A DNA stretch of 64,000 nt from Aestuariibaculum marinum. Its GTDB lineage: Bacteria > Bacteroidota > Bacteroidia > Flavobacteriales > Flavobacteriaceae. The stretch covers positions 740,928 to 804,927 of the forward strand of contig NZ_JACVXD010000001.1 of NCBI RefSeq assembly GCF_014596975.1, given 5' to 3'. Both the position numbers and the translations under genes were made by a program. Positions 1 to 8,560 of this stretch are shown one piece after another. Every line of letters starts with the position of its first letter. Within the stretch, counting starts at the first letter, position 1. Under the pieces are notes generated by a model that searched no databases, was not told the DNA's origin, and saw nothing but the letters and a program-made list of their open reading frames with translations.

Positions 1-31
1 ACGAATAATGATATTCATACTTTAATTATCT

Positions 32-39
32 TATTTTTG
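32..39 (+). promoter_or_regulatory. Candidate -7 promoter box of the Gfo/Idh/MocA gene
   Basis: TATTTTTG matches the Bacteroidota -7 consensus TAnnTTTG and lies 19 nt before the ATG at 59. No clear TTG is seen about 19 nt upstream, and the sequence there is cut by the window edge, so this is a half-site call. Confidence 0.4.
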
Positions 40-58
40 TTGAAAACCTATTACTATT

Positions 59-1018
59 ATGCTAAAAGCCGGTGTACTTGGTGCTGGTCACCTAGGAAAA
101 ATACATTTAAAACTTCTAAATCAATCAGATAAATATGAACTTGTTGGTTTTTATGATGCCAACGAAGAAAACGGCAAAAAAGTAGAAGCCGAATTCGGTT
201 ATAAATTTTTCAATTCTGTCGATGCGCTAATCGATGCAGTTGATATGGTCGATATTGTAACACCTACCCTATCTCACTACGACTGCGCCAAACAAGCCAT
301 TGCTAAAGGTAAGCACATTTTTATAGAAAAGCCCATTACCAATACAGTTGAAGAAGCCGAGCATATCCGTGAGCTTTTAGCTGAAAATAAACTAAGAGGT
401 CAGGTAGGACATGTAGAGCGTTTTAACCCAGCCTTTTTAGCCGTTAAAGATGAAATTAACGCTCCGATGTTCATTGAATCGCATCGTTTAGCGGAGTTTA
501 ATCCAAGAGGAACAGATGTACCTGTGGTTTTAGATTTAATGATTCACGATATCGACATCATCTTAAGTGTGGTAAAATCAAAGGTAAAACATATTAGTGC
601 CAGCGGCGTAGCAGTGATCAGTAATTCGCCTGATATTGCCAATGCCCGTATAGAATTCGAAAACGGCTGTGTTGCTAACCTAACCGCAAGTAGAATTTCA
701 TTAAAAAAAATGCGCAAAGCGCGATTCTTCCAGAAAGATGCTTATATATCAGTTGACTTTCTTGAGAAAAAATGTGAAGTCGTAAAAATGAAAGACGCCC
801 CGGAACATCCTGGTGATTTCGATATGGTGCTTCAAAATGCCGAAGGCGAGAAAAAGCAAATCTATTTCGATAATCCTCATGTTGATAATAACAATTCTAT
901 TTTAGACGAACTAAATACCTTCGCCGATGCTATAAATAACGACAGAGCACCGATTGTTACATTACATGACGGCACCGAAGCATTGCGCGTGGCAACTCAA
1001 ATTATAAACTGCTTTTAA
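59..1018 (+). CDS. Gfo/Idh/MocA family NAD(P)-dependent oxidoreductase
   Basis: Predicted cytoplasmic oxidoreductase, substrate unknown. The N-terminal Rossmann fold shows the glycine motif GVLGAGHLG (residues 5-13), and the family signature EKP, whose Lys normally contacts the nicotinamide/substrate site, is at residues 90-92. The C-terminal part is the usual alpha/beta substrate domain. At 319 residues the length is normal. It is the first gene of a + strand run that continues with 3-hydroxybutyryl-CoA dehydrogenase and YggS, but an 86-nt gap with a strong hairpin follows, so it may be a separate transcript. The family covers inositol, sugar and biliverdin-type reductases, and nothing here selects one. 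Confidence 0.9.
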   Translation: MLKAGVLGAGHLGKIHLKLLNQSDKYELVGFYDANEENGKKVEAEFGYKFFNSVDALIDAVDMVDIVTPTLSHYDCAKQAIAKGKHIFIEKPITNTVEEAEHIRELLAENKLRGQVGHVERFNPAFLAVKDEINAPMFIESHRLAEFNPRGTDVPVVLDLMIHDIDIILSVVKSKVKHISASGVAVISNSPDIANARIEFENGCVANLTASRISLKKMRKARFFQKDAYISVDFLEKKCEVVKMKDAPEHPGDFDMVLQNAEGEKKQIYFDNPHVDNNNSILDELNTFADAINNDRAPIVTLHDGTEALRVATQIINCF

Positions 1019-1040
1019 TTAAGCATCATTTTATAATCAT

Positions 1041-1073
1041 AAATAGTTTGGTATTATTAATATCAAACTATTT
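1041..1073. terminator. AT-rich hairpin, possible terminator
   Basis: AAATAGTTTG (1041-1050) pairs perfectly with CAAACTATTT (1064-1073). The inner bases extend the stem to about 15 bp with a 3-nt loop. Only a short T run follows, so it could be a weak intrinsic terminator, an mRNA-stabilising hairpin or an operator palindrome ahead of the gene at 1105. Confidence 0.5.
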
Positions 1074-1104
1074 ATGTATTTAACAGATAACAAACCCTTT
1101 AAAA

Positions 1105-1995
1105 ATGAAACATATTGCAGTTATTGGTGCCGGTACTATGGGCAATGGTATTGCACACACCTTCGCTCAAAACGGTTATAAAGTTAATCTTGTAGATATT
1201 AATGAAGCTTCCTTAGAAAGAGGTTTAACGACCATTTCAAAGAACTTAGACAGAATGATTGCTAAAGACGTTATTTCTGAAGGTGAAAAAAGTGAAACGT
1301 TATCAAACATCACCACCTTTTTAAGTATTGAAGAAGGCGTAAAACAAACCGATTTAGTGGTTGAAGCAGCGACTGAAAATATCGACTTAAAACTTAACAT
1401 TTTTAAACAATTAGATAAAACTTGCGCCGAAGAAACAATTCTGGCAACCAATACCTCATCGATTTCTATTACTCAAATTGCTGCAGTAACATCAAGACCA
1501 GATAAAGTTATTGGCATGCACTTTATGAATCCAGTGCCTATTATGAAATTGGTTGAAGTGATTCGCGGTTACAGTACCAGTGATGCAGTTACGGAAACCA
1601 TTATGGAACTTTCAGCGAATTTAGGAAAGACTCCTGTTGAAGTTAACGATTATCCTGGATTTGTAGCTAACCGCATTTTAATGCCTATGATTAACGAATC
1701 TATTGAAACACTATATAACGGTGTTGCTGGTGTCTCTGAAATTGATACCGTTATGAAGTTAGGCATGGCACACCCCATGGGACCATTACAATTGGCCGAT
1801 TTTATCGGGTTAGATGTTTGTTTATCCATTTTAAATGTGATGTTCGACGGATTTAAAAACCCTAAATATGCGCCTTGTCCATTATTAGTGAATATGGTTC
1901 GTGCCGGAAAATTAGGTGTAAAATCTGGTGAAGGATTTTACGATTATTCAGAGAGTAGAAAGGCTGAAACCATTTCGGCTCAGTTCTTAAAATAA
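1105..1995 (+). CDS. 3-hydroxybutyryl-CoA dehydrogenase
   Basis: Soluble enzyme that oxidises or forms (S)-3-hydroxyacyl-CoA with NAD(P)H, acting in short-chain fatty acid or butyrate metabolism. The sequence shows the Rossmann motif GAGTMG at residues 8-13, the ATNTSS stretch near 113-118, HFMNPVP with the catalytic His near residue 139, and the NDYPGFVANR motif at the start of the helical C-terminal domain. At 296 residues it is the short, single-function form, without the crotonase domain of FadB-type proteins. yggS follows after 27 nt, probably on the same transcript. Confidence in the family is very high; the physiological direction is not visible. Confidence 0.95.
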   Translation: MKHIAVIGAGTMGNGIAHTFAQNGYKVNLVDINEASLERGLTTISKNLDRMIAKDVISEGEKSETLSNITTFLSIEEGVKQTDLVVEAATENIDLKLNIFKQLDKTCAEETILATNTSSISITQIAAVTSRPDKVIGMHFMNPVPIMKLVEVIRGYSTSDAVTETIMELSANLGKTPVEVNDYPGFVANRILMPMINESIETLYNGVAGVSEIDTVMKLGMAHPMGPLQLADFIGLDVCLSILNVMFDGFKNPKYAPCPLLVNMVRAGKLGVKSGEGFYDYSESRKAETISAQFLK

Positions 1996-2022
1996 ATTTT
2001 CAGCTATTTATAGTTCAATACC

Positions 2023-2691
2023 ATGTCAATACCACAAAACCTTAATCATATAAAATCGAGTTTACCTGAACACGTTACCCTTGTAGCAGTATCGAAAACC
2101 AAACCTGTTCCTGACTTAATGGAGGCTTATAATGCAGGACAACGCATATTTGGTGAAAATAAAATTCAGGAGATGGTCGAAAAACACGACATTATGCCTA
2201 AAGATATTCAATGGCATATGATTGGTCATGTACAGCGTAATAAAGTAAAGTACATGGCACCTTTTGTGAGTTTAATTCACGGTGTAGACAATTTTAAACT
2301 GCTTAATGAAATAAATCGACAAGCGGCCAGGTACCGACGAACCATAAACTGCCTACTTCAAATAAAAATTGCTGAAGAAGATAGTAAGTTTGGAATGACA
2401 GCAACGGAAGCGTCGGAAATATTACAATCGGAAGCTTTTTCAGAATTACAAAATATAAAAGTTGTTGGTGTTATGGGTATGGCCACATTTACCGATGACA
2501 CGGCCCAAATACAAAAAGAATTCACTAGTTTAAAAAATACTTTCGATGTTTTAAAAGCCATTGAAACCCCTAACTGTAAACTAGAAATTATAAGTATGGG
2601 CATGAGCGGCGATTATAAATTAGCAATTGACTGCGGAAGTACCATGATTCGGGTTGGAAGTAGTATATTTGGGGAACGAAACTACAACTAA
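2023..2691 (+). CDS. YggS-family PLP homeostasis protein
   Basis: Member of the YggS/PROSC/PLPBP family: a cytoplasmic, PLP-carrying TIM-barrel protein that buffers pyridoxal phosphate and has no known catalytic reaction. The Schiff-base Lys is in VAVSKTKP (Lys25). Other family motifs are FGENKIQE, WHMIGHVQRNK and, near the end, MGMSGDYKLAI followed by the phosphate-binding GSTMIRVGSSIFG. It is 222 residues long, normal for the family. It sits 27 nt after the hydroxybutyryl-CoA dehydrogenase and 32 nt before the exonuclease/GIY-YIG gene. Confidence 0.93.
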   Translation: MSIPQNLNHIKSSLPEHVTLVAVSKTKPVPDLMEAYNAGQRIFGENKIQEMVEKHDIMPKDIQWHMIGHVQRNKVKYMAPFVSLIHGVDNFKLLNEINRQAARYRRTINCLLQIKIAEEDSKFGMTATEASEILQSEAFSELQNIKVVGVMGMATFTDDTAQIQKEFTSLKNTFDVLKAIETPNCKLEIISMGMSGDYKLAIDCGSTMIRVGSSIFGERNYN

Positions 2692-2712
2692 GACATTTCA
2701 AGCTTAAAACTT

Positions 2713-2726
2713 AAGGAGAGTATTTG
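2713..2726 (+). promoter_or_regulatory. Strong Shine-Dalgarno sequence with a TTG start
   Basis: TTAAGGAGAGTAT precedes a TTG codon at 2724. The start is fixed because the DxE motif of the exonuclease begins at residue 6. A near-perfect SD is exceptional in this window: most genes here have A-rich leaders and no SD, as expected for Bacteroidota, whose ribosomes mask the anti-SD. Confidence 0.65.
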
Positions 2727-4088
2727 TACGCGATATTAGACATAGAAACTACTGGCGGTAAGTATAATGAGGAAGGCATTACCGAAATTGCAATCTATAA
2801 ATACGATGGTCATCAAGTTGTCGATCAATTTATCAGTCTTGTAAATCCGGAGCGAGAAATTCAACCTTTCGTCGTTAACCTTACAGGTATTAATAGCAAC
2901 ATGCTGCGTAACGCGCCTAAATTTTATGAAATAGCGAAACGTATTGTGGAAATTACCGAAGATTGCATTCTGGTGGCTCATAACGCACAATTCGATTATC
3001 GTATTTTAGGAACAGAGTTCAGACGTTTAGGGTTCGACTACATTCGTCCGTCTCTGTGTTCTGTAGAACTTTCTAAACAGCTTATTCCGGGGCAACCTTC
3101 CTACAGCTTAGGTAAATTAGTAAGGTCTTTGGGAATTCCGGTAAGCGATCGTCACAGAGCTTCCGGTGATGCACTGGCTACACTTAAACTTTTCAAATTA
3201 TTGCTGGATAAAGACAGCTCTAAAAGTATTATTCAGCAATCTATTAAACTAAATCCTAAGCATCAGCTCGAACCTCGTCATTTAGATATTTTAGCCGATT
3301 TACCTTCTGAAACTGGCGTCTATTATATTCATAATGCTGAAGGCAACATTATTTATATCGGGAAGAGTAAAAACATAAAAAAGCGGATTAATCAGCACTT
3401 TACAAACACCAATCGTAAATCTAAACAAATACAGAATTTAGTCGATTCGGTAAGTTACGAAACTACCGGTAGTGAACTCGTTGCGCTTTTAAAGGAAAGT
3501 GAAGCGATAAAAACCATCAAGCCTAAATTTAACCGGGCACTTCGTCGAACCCGTTTTACGCATGCGCTTTATAGTTTTACAGATGATAACGGCTACATCA
3601 ACCTAAAAATTGATATTGCCGATGGTCGCAAAAAACCTATTACTACATTTAGCAACAGAGATAGCGGAAAAAGCTTTATAAATCATGCGGTTGAAGACTA
3701 TAATCTATGCCAGAAACTAACCGGAATTTACCAAACCAAAACCAGTTGTTTTAATTACGATATTAAAGAATGTAACGGTGCTTGTATAGGTAAAGAATCA
3801 CCTGAAAGTTACAACGAACGTGTTTATAAATTAATAGCAAAAAGCAGCTATGCTAACCAAAACATGGTCATCATTGACAGAGGCCGTGATATTGATGAAC
3901 GCAGTGCTATTTTAATTGAAAACGGCGTATTTAAAGGTATTGGATTTTTTAATCTAAATTACCAGATAAATAATCTAGAAATTCTTCAATCTATTATTAC
4001 TCCCATGCAAAATAATAGAGACACCCAACATATTATTCAAAGTTATTTAAGAAAAAATAAAAGATTGAAGGTTATTAACTTTGATTAG
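2724..4088 (+). CDS. DnaQ-like 3'-5' exonuclease fused to a GIY-YIG (UvrC/Cho-like) nuclease
   Basis: Two-domain DNA repair-type nuclease of 454 residues. The N-terminal half is a DEDDh exonuclease: LDIETTGG (Asp6, Glu8), AHNAQFDY near residue 86, and HRASGDA (His and Asp) near 143-149. A GIY-YIG domain starts near 195 (TGVYYIHN, then IYIGKSKNIKKRI), as in UvrC and E. coli Cho. The rest, to 454, has a Cys-containing segment (CNGACIGK) found in this fused family. It may combine incision and resection in excision repair. UvrC's C-terminal RNase H-like and helix-hairpin-helix parts are absent, so it is not UvrC. The start is TTG with an unusually good SD. Confidence 0.88.
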   Translation: MYAILDIETTGGKYNEEGITEIAIYKYDGHQVVDQFISLVNPEREIQPFVVNLTGINSNMLRNAPKFYEIAKRIVEITEDCILVAHNAQFDYRILGTEFRRLGFDYIRPSLCSVELSKQLIPGQPSYSLGKLVRSLGIPVSDRHRASGDALATLKLFKLLLDKDSSKSIIQQSIKLNPKHQLEPRHLDILADLPSETGVYYIHNAEGNIIYIGKSKNIKKRINQHFTNTNRKSKQIQNLVDSVSYETTGSELVALLKESEAIKTIKPKFNRALRRTRFTHALYSFTDDNGYINLKIDIADGRKKPITTFSNRDSGKSFINHAVEDYNLCQKLTGIYQTKTSCFNYDIKECNGACIGKESPESYNERVYKLIAKSSYANQNMVIIDRGRDIDERSAILIENGVFKGIGFFNLNYQINNLEILQSIITPMQNNRDTQHIIQSYLRKNKRLKVINFD

Positions 4089-4111
4089 ATAGCTTCAATC
4101 CCTTATCTTTA
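4081..4111 (+). promoter_or_regulatory. Promoter of the K+ channel gene, predicted leaderless
   Basis: TTG (4081-4083), 20 nt, then TATCTTTA (4104-4111), one mismatch from TAnnTTTG. Only ATTCT separates the -7 box from the ATG at 4117, so the transcript would begin at or next to the start codon. It overlaps the end of the upstream gene. Confidence 0.5.
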
Positions 4112-4116
4112 ATTCT

Positions 4117-4977
4117 ATGGATAAACCACAAGATAAAAAATGGCGAACCAAACTTCATGAAATTATCTATGAAGCCGATACGCCTGCCGGAAAACTATTC
4201 GATGTGGTTTTGCTCATTGTTATTCTGGCGAGTATTTTATTGGTGATGCTGGAAAGTGTTAAAAGTATTGATAGTAAATACCATAGTATCCTAAATATCT
4301 CAGAATGGATTATCACTATATTATTCAGTATTGAATATATAGCCAGAATTATAACCGTTAGAAAACCATTTAAATATATTTTTAGCTTTTATGGTATCAT
4401 TGATTTATTATCGACCATCCCAAAATATATTTCTCTGTTTTTTGGAGGCATTCACGCCTTGGCGGCCTTAAGAGCATTGCGTCTATTACGTATTTTTAGA
4501 ATCTTAAAATTGGCGCGCTATTTAGGAGCCTCCTTACGATTACTTTCTGCATTACGTTCAAGCCGTGCTAAAATTTCTGTATTTCTATTTACAGTTGTTA
4601 TTATTGCAATTATTCTTGGCACAATAATGTATTTGGTTGAAGGTGAGGAAAACGGCTTTACAAACATCCCTAAAAGTGTGTATTGGTGTATTGTAACGCT
4701 TACCACAGTTGGTTTTGGAGACATTGCACCACAAACCCCTCTTGGGCAATTTATTGCATCTCTGGTCATGATTTTGGGTTATGGCATTATTGCTGTACCT
4801 ACCGGAATTGTTTCTGCCGAATACACTAGTCAAAGTAAAAAAGATAAAAAAGAGGAAGATAAAGTAAAACCCCCTTTACACTTAAACACACAAGTTTGTG
4901 AAAACTGCTCTACAGAAAACCATAGAGATGACGCCGAATTTTGTTATCATTGCGGTCATAAATTAAACGATGAGTAA
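4117..4977 (+). CDS. Six-TM voltage-gated-type potassium channel with C-terminal zinc ribbon
   Basis: Inner-membrane cation channel of the Kv-like 'ion transporter' family. Six hydrophobic segments are visible. S4 carries regularly spaced Arg residues (LRALRLLRIFRILKLARY, about residues 110-130), and the pore loop contains the K+ selectivity filter TVGFGD (near 197-202). After S6 comes a charged linker and then a CxxC...CxxC element (CENC and CYHC, residues about 260-281) that looks like a small zinc ribbon, an addition not present in classical Kv channels. It overlaps miaA by 8 nt, so the two are co-translated. The ligand or voltage dependence cannot be read from sequence. Confidence 0.88.
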   Translation: MDKPQDKKWRTKLHEIIYEADTPAGKLFDVVLLIVILASILLVMLESVKSIDSKYHSILNISEWIITILFSIEYIARIITVRKPFKYIFSFYGIIDLLSTIPKYISLFFGGIHALAALRALRLLRIFRILKLARYLGASLRLLSALRSSRAKISVFLFTVVIIAIILGTIMYLVEGEENGFTNIPKSVYWCIVTLTTVGFGDIAPQTPLGQFIASLVMILGYGIIAVPTGIVSAEYTSQSKKDKKEEDKVKPPLHLNTQVCENCSTENHRDDAEFCYHCGHKLNDE

Positions 4978-5878
4978 ATTTTTAATTTCTATAATCGGGC
5001 CGACAGCCATTGGGAAAACCGCACTAAGTATTAAACTGTCTAATCATTTTAATACGGAAATTATCTCAGCAGATTCCAGGCAGTTTTTTAAAGAAATGCA
5101 GATTGGTACCGCGGCTCCAACCTCAGAAGAATTGGCCGCTGCAAAGCATCATTTTATCCATCATAAATCCATTCAAGACAATTACAGTGTTGGTTCTTTT
5201 GAAAAAGATGCACTATCCTGTTTAGAATCCCTTTTCAAAACTCATAATGTAGTTATTATGGTTGGTGGTTCTGGGCTTTATGTAGATGCCGTAATAAAAG
5301 GCTTAGACGATTTCCCGGATGTAGACCCTTCCATTAGAGCATCACTAAACAATGATTTAGAAACTAAAGGTCTGCAAACTTTACAGGAACAATTGAAATT
5401 ATTAGATCCTGTTGCTTATAATACTATTGCTATTGATAACCCACACCGTGTGATTCGAGCACTGGAAATTTGCATTGGTACCGGACAACCCTACTCTTCA
5501 TTTTTAAATAAAGAAAAAAACAAAAGACCTTTTAAAACCATCACCGTTGGACTAACAGCCGACAGAGAAATTATTTACGATCGTATAAACCAACGCGTAG
5601 ATATTATGATGAAAGAAGGCTTACTAAACGAAGTTAAAAATCTATTAAAGTACAAAGATTTAAACGCCTTAAATACCGTTGGCTATAAAGAAATTTTCAA
5701 CTATTTAAAAGGTGAATGGGATTTAGACCTTGCTGTTTCTGAGATAAAAAAGAATAGCAGACGCTTTGCAAAGCGACAACTTACCTGGTTTAAAAAAACC
5801 GAAAATGCATTATGGTTTGATTATAAAACCGATGTAAAACAAATTATAAACTCTTGTGAAAAGGAAATGGAAGATTAA
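4970..5878 (+). CDS. miaA: tRNA dimethylallyltransferase MiaA
   Basis: Transfers a dimethylallyl group to N6 of A37 in tRNAs reading UNN codons, the first step of ms2i6A formation. It has the P-loop GPTAIGKT (residues 10-17), the SADSRQFFKEMQIGTAAP segment typical of MiaA, GGSGLYVDA, and the C-terminal RRFAKRQLTWFKK motif that contacts tRNA. At 302 residues it is full length. It overlaps the K+ channel gene by 8 nt and is convergent with the coiled-coil protein gene, only 7 nt away, with just a weak 5-bp hairpin between. Confidence 0.97.
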   Translation: MSKFLISIIGPTAIGKTALSIKLSNHFNTEIISADSRQFFKEMQIGTAAPTSEELAAAKHHFIHHKSIQDNYSVGSFEKDALSCLESLFKTHNVVIMVGGSGLYVDAVIKGLDDFPDVDPSIRASLNNDLETKGLQTLQEQLKLLDPVAYNTIAIDNPHRVIRALEICIGTGQPYSSFLNKEKNKRPFKTITVGLTADREIIYDRINQRVDIMMKEGLLNEVKNLLKYKDLNALNTVGYKEIFNYLKGEWDLDLAVSEIKKNSRRFAKRQLTWFKKTENALWFDYKTDVKQIINSCEKEMED

Positions 5879-5885
5879 GTAGGTC

Positions 5886-7397
5886 TTACTTCATATCTAC
5901 AGTACTGTACTTCGCATTGACAACAATATTTTTTCCGCTACTCAGGTTTCCTGTCGAGAAGCTGGATACATTGTTTGGGGTTGTTTTTTTTGGGTGACTA
6001 AATCGTGAATGATTACCAACATATTGCAAACTATACTCTACGTTGGGCAACACAATTGTAGCATCACTATTTTGAAGCATTACATTTAAATTAGAAAAGG
6101 AATCATCAATTTTAACAATCTTTAAATCTCCAATCGATCCGTTAATAATAGCACTACCTTCCAAATTATCGATAACCACATTAGATGAGTTTGAATTTAT
6201 CACCAATTGCTTCGCATTATTTATACTAGCCTTCTTTACATAATTTAAATTTAAGTTACCAACATTCCAATGCGTAACCACAACAGGTGAATAAGAAGCA
6301 TTAATGGAAGTCTGACTCCCATTAATGCTATTAGCTTTAAATTTGGTATATTCTAAATTCGCTTTTAAATTATCTACTGCCGAAGCAAACTCAATTTCAC
6401 CATGTCTAACATTAACCTTTAATTTTGCTTTTTTAGGCAATTTAATTTTGATGATCTTTTTAACTCCTGACATGGTTTTATCGCTTACCATTTTTTCAAT
6501 AACCACACGTCTCTCATCAGCCAATCGTTCACGCTCCTGCAGATGTTTTTCACGCTTGGCCATATGCTTTTCTCTTTCCTTCATACGGATTTCCATAGCT
6601 CGTTCCCGTTCCTCTTGCTGTTTAGCATAACGTTTTTCCATCTCTACAGAAATTCGTTCGGCATCAGCTTCTCGTTTACTAGCATCACGCTCCATTTGCT
6701 CTGCAAAACGCTCACCCCATTCTTCCATTTGTTTCGCATATTTTTTTCCCCATTCTTTTTCAAATTTTTCTCCCCATGCTTCCATTTTCTTTTCATAATC
6801 CTTTCCGAATGTTTTTTCAAACTGCTTGGTATATTCCTTTAAATATTTCTCACCATCCTTTTTATAAGCTTCATAATCGAAATGTACTTTACCCACACCT
6901 TCTGGCAATACTGGTAGTTCAGGCATTTCAGGTATCTCCGGTAATGGCGGAATTTCCGGAATCTCTGGTATAACCACAAATTTTGGAACTTCCGGCATAT
7001 CTGCCAGCTCGAATTTTAATTCTTTAATTACGGTATGAATAGCTTCGTTGTCATCTCCTGTACTGTATTTGTATGCCCACACCTGATGCGCATTTCCTTT
7101 GGTGGAAATGGTAACCTCACTTTTTGTTGCATCTACATCTATATTCCAGGCTTTTAAAGCTTTTGCTAACTCTTCCTTACTTAATTTTTCTCCTTCAATG
7201 TAAGCTTCAATTTCTACAACATCTTTGTTCCAGGTATCAATAACAATATTACTGTAACTGGTATTTAAATTTACTGTAACGTCTTTATCGACATTAATGG
7301 ATTGCGATAACTTGGTCTGCTTTTCCTGAGCAATCACATGACCTGCTATAAAAAAGCTTAATAGGAAAAGCGCCTTGTTTATAATTGATTTGTTCAT
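5886..7397 (-). CDS. Exported coiled-coil protein with Pro-rich hinge and adhesin-like C-terminus (DUF4097-like)
   Basis: Not assigned a known function. The start at 7397 is preferred because it begins a clean signal peptide (MNKSIINKALFLLSFFIAG, cleavage near GHVIAQ) just after the upstream stop; a longer frame from 7439 would overlap that gene. Layout of the 503 residues: an N-terminal beta region; a proline tract near 137-166 with three-residue periodicity (PEIPEIPPLPEIPEMPEL); a highly charged helical segment of about 130 residues (175-310) with repeats such as MEAWGEKFEKEWG and MEEWGERFAEQM; and a C-terminal beta-solenoid-like region resembling DUF4097 proteins. It is the third gene of an ECF sigma operon, so it is probably the effector of an envelope response. 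Confidence 0.72.
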   Translation of the reverse strand: MNKSIINKALFLLSFFIAGHVIAQEKQTKLSQSINVDKDVTVNLNTSYSNIVIDTWNKDVVEIEAYIEGEKLSKEELAKALKAWNIDVDATKSEVTISTKGNAHQVWAYKYSTGDDNEAIHTVIKELKFELADMPEVPKFVVIPEIPEIPPLPEIPEMPELPVLPEGVGKVHFDYEAYKKDGEKYLKEYTKQFEKTFGKDYEKKMEAWGEKFEKEWGKKYAKQMEEWGERFAEQMERDASKREADAERISVEMEKRYAKQQEERERAMEIRMKEREKHMAKREKHLQERERLADERRVVIEKMVSDKTMSGVKKIIKIKLPKKAKLKVNVRHGEIEFASAVDNLKANLEYTKFKANSINGSQTSINASYSPVVVTHWNVGNLNLNYVKKASINNAKQLVINSNSSNVVIDNLEGSAIINGSIGDLKIVKIDDSFSNLNVMLQNSDATIVLPNVEYSLQYVGNHSRFSHPKKTTPNNVSSFSTGNLSSGKNIVVNAKYSTVDMK

Positions 7398-7407
7398 TTT
7401 TTGATTT

Positions 7408-7989
7408 TTAGATGGATTGATTTTGATTGTCAAATTCATTTGATAAATTTAATTCCTGTAACTGTGCTCTAAGTCGATATAACAGGTTTAAACGAAATTT
7501 TAAATTATCAATTAGCGCATTAACGGTTAATTCACTCGGACCCGAATTGGTTAATTCTTCTGATAAACGCTGATATTCTTTATCAAGCTCCTCCAATTGT
7601 TTTACGTAACCATCGAAAAGTTCTTTAGTATCTGGCGTATATTTAATTTTTGCTAATTCTAAATTGATACTTGCCAAATAATAGTCCTCTACTTTTTTAA
7701 GACCTGGTGAGACATCTCCCAAAGTTTTAACTTCTGTAGTTGTTGAATTAACCATAGTTCCGGGAGTATTTTCAACTTGTATTTCATTAGAATTATAAAA
7801 CTTAAGCGTCAAGAAACTGAAACCTAACAGAACAATAACACTGGCTGCTATACCAAACCAATTGTATTTAGGTTTTGATACCGGCATAGCTTGATCTAAC
7901 TTTTCTAAAAAGCGAGCTTCATGATTTTCAGGCATAGACGCTTTTACAACCTCTTCTTCTCTAAATAAATCTCTAATGTCTCGTGCCAT
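7408..7989 (-). CDS. Single-pass membrane protein, probable anti-sigma factor
   Basis: Predicted inner-membrane protein of 193 residues. A cytosolic N-terminus of about 45 residues (RDLFREEEVVKASMPENHE...) is followed by one transmembrane helix (GIAASVIVLLGFSFLTL, about 46-66) and a periplasmic, mostly helical domain rich in Leu, Glu and Lys. This topology, plus a 17-nt overlap with the upstream ECF sigma gene, is that of an anti-sigma factor. The usual zinc motif (HxxxCxxC) is absent, so the call rests on context and topology. An alternative is a sensor protein regulating sigma indirectly. Confidence 0.7.
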   Translation of the reverse strand: MARDIRDLFREEEVVKASMPENHEARFLEKLDQAMPVSKPKYNWFGIAASVIVLLGFSFLTLKFYNSNEIQVENTPGTMVNSTTTEVKTLGDVSPGLKKVEDYYLASINLELAKIKYTPDTKELFDGYVKQLEELDKEYQRLSEELTNSGPSELTVNALIDNLKFRLNLLYRLRAQLQELNLSNEFDNQNQSI

Positions 7990-8524
7990 TTTGTTTAAGT
8001 GTTAATAGTTCTTGTAATTTTACTTTTCCTCTGGATAGTTGTGTTCGTGATGCTACTTCGGATATATCTAAAATTTCTGAAATTTCCTGATGATCGTATC
8101 CTTCTATAAGATAAAGCATCACCACATACTGGTATTTATCCGGTAAATTGCTAATGGCGCGTTTTACATCGCATAATGTAATAGCGTCGTCTACTAACCA
8201 TTTGTCATCTTGCGGAGCATCAACTACTTTTAAATGGACGTCTTCTAATTCAACCAATTGTTGTTTCTTAGATTTTAAAAAGTCGATACTCTTATTTACG
8301 ACAATACGTTTTAACCAAGCTCCAAAAGTCACTTCTGCTTTATACTGATGTAATTTTGAAAAAGCCTTTATAAAAGCTTCCTGAACCACATCTTCAGCAT
8401 CACTGGCATCTTTTAAAAATCGTTTGGCAACAATATACATACCATCGCAGTACTGGTTGTACAACTGCAGTTGTGCCTTACGATTGTTTTGTTTGCATTG
8501 TTCAATGATATCGGCTTGAAACAT
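7973..8524 (-). CDS. ECF-family RNA polymerase sigma factor
   Basis: Extracytoplasmic-function sigma factor of 183 residues that redirects RNA polymerase to a small stress regulon. Region 2 (YIVAKRFLKDASDAEDVVQE and the following helix) occupies about residues 28-90. Region 4 (LPDKYQYVVMLYLIEGYDHQ then EISEILDISEVASRTQLSRG) occupies about 128-175. Regions 1.1 and 3 are missing, as is typical for ECF factors. It is the first gene of a three-gene unit with a putative anti-sigma factor and an exported coiled-coil protein. An ECF-type promoter directly upstream suggests autoregulation. Confidence 0.95.
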   Translation of the reverse strand: MFQADIIEQCKQNNRKAQLQLYNQYCDGMYIVAKRFLKDASDAEDVVQEAFIKAFSKLHQYKAEVTFGAWLKRIVVNKSIDFLKSKKQQLVELEDVHLKVVDAPQDDKWLVDDAITLCDVKRAISNLPDKYQYVVMLYLIEGYDHQEISEILDISEVASRTQLSRGKVKLQELLTLKQNGTRH

Positions 8525-8560
8525 GCTGGTTTTGACTTTTGGTTTAAGTTAGTTCATTTA

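Noticed and set aside
6325..6973. Several + strand frames over the coiled-coil gene
   Set aside because: They mirror the Glu/Lys-rich minus-strand coding sequence (Phe/Ser-rich readings) and have no starts or domains of their own.
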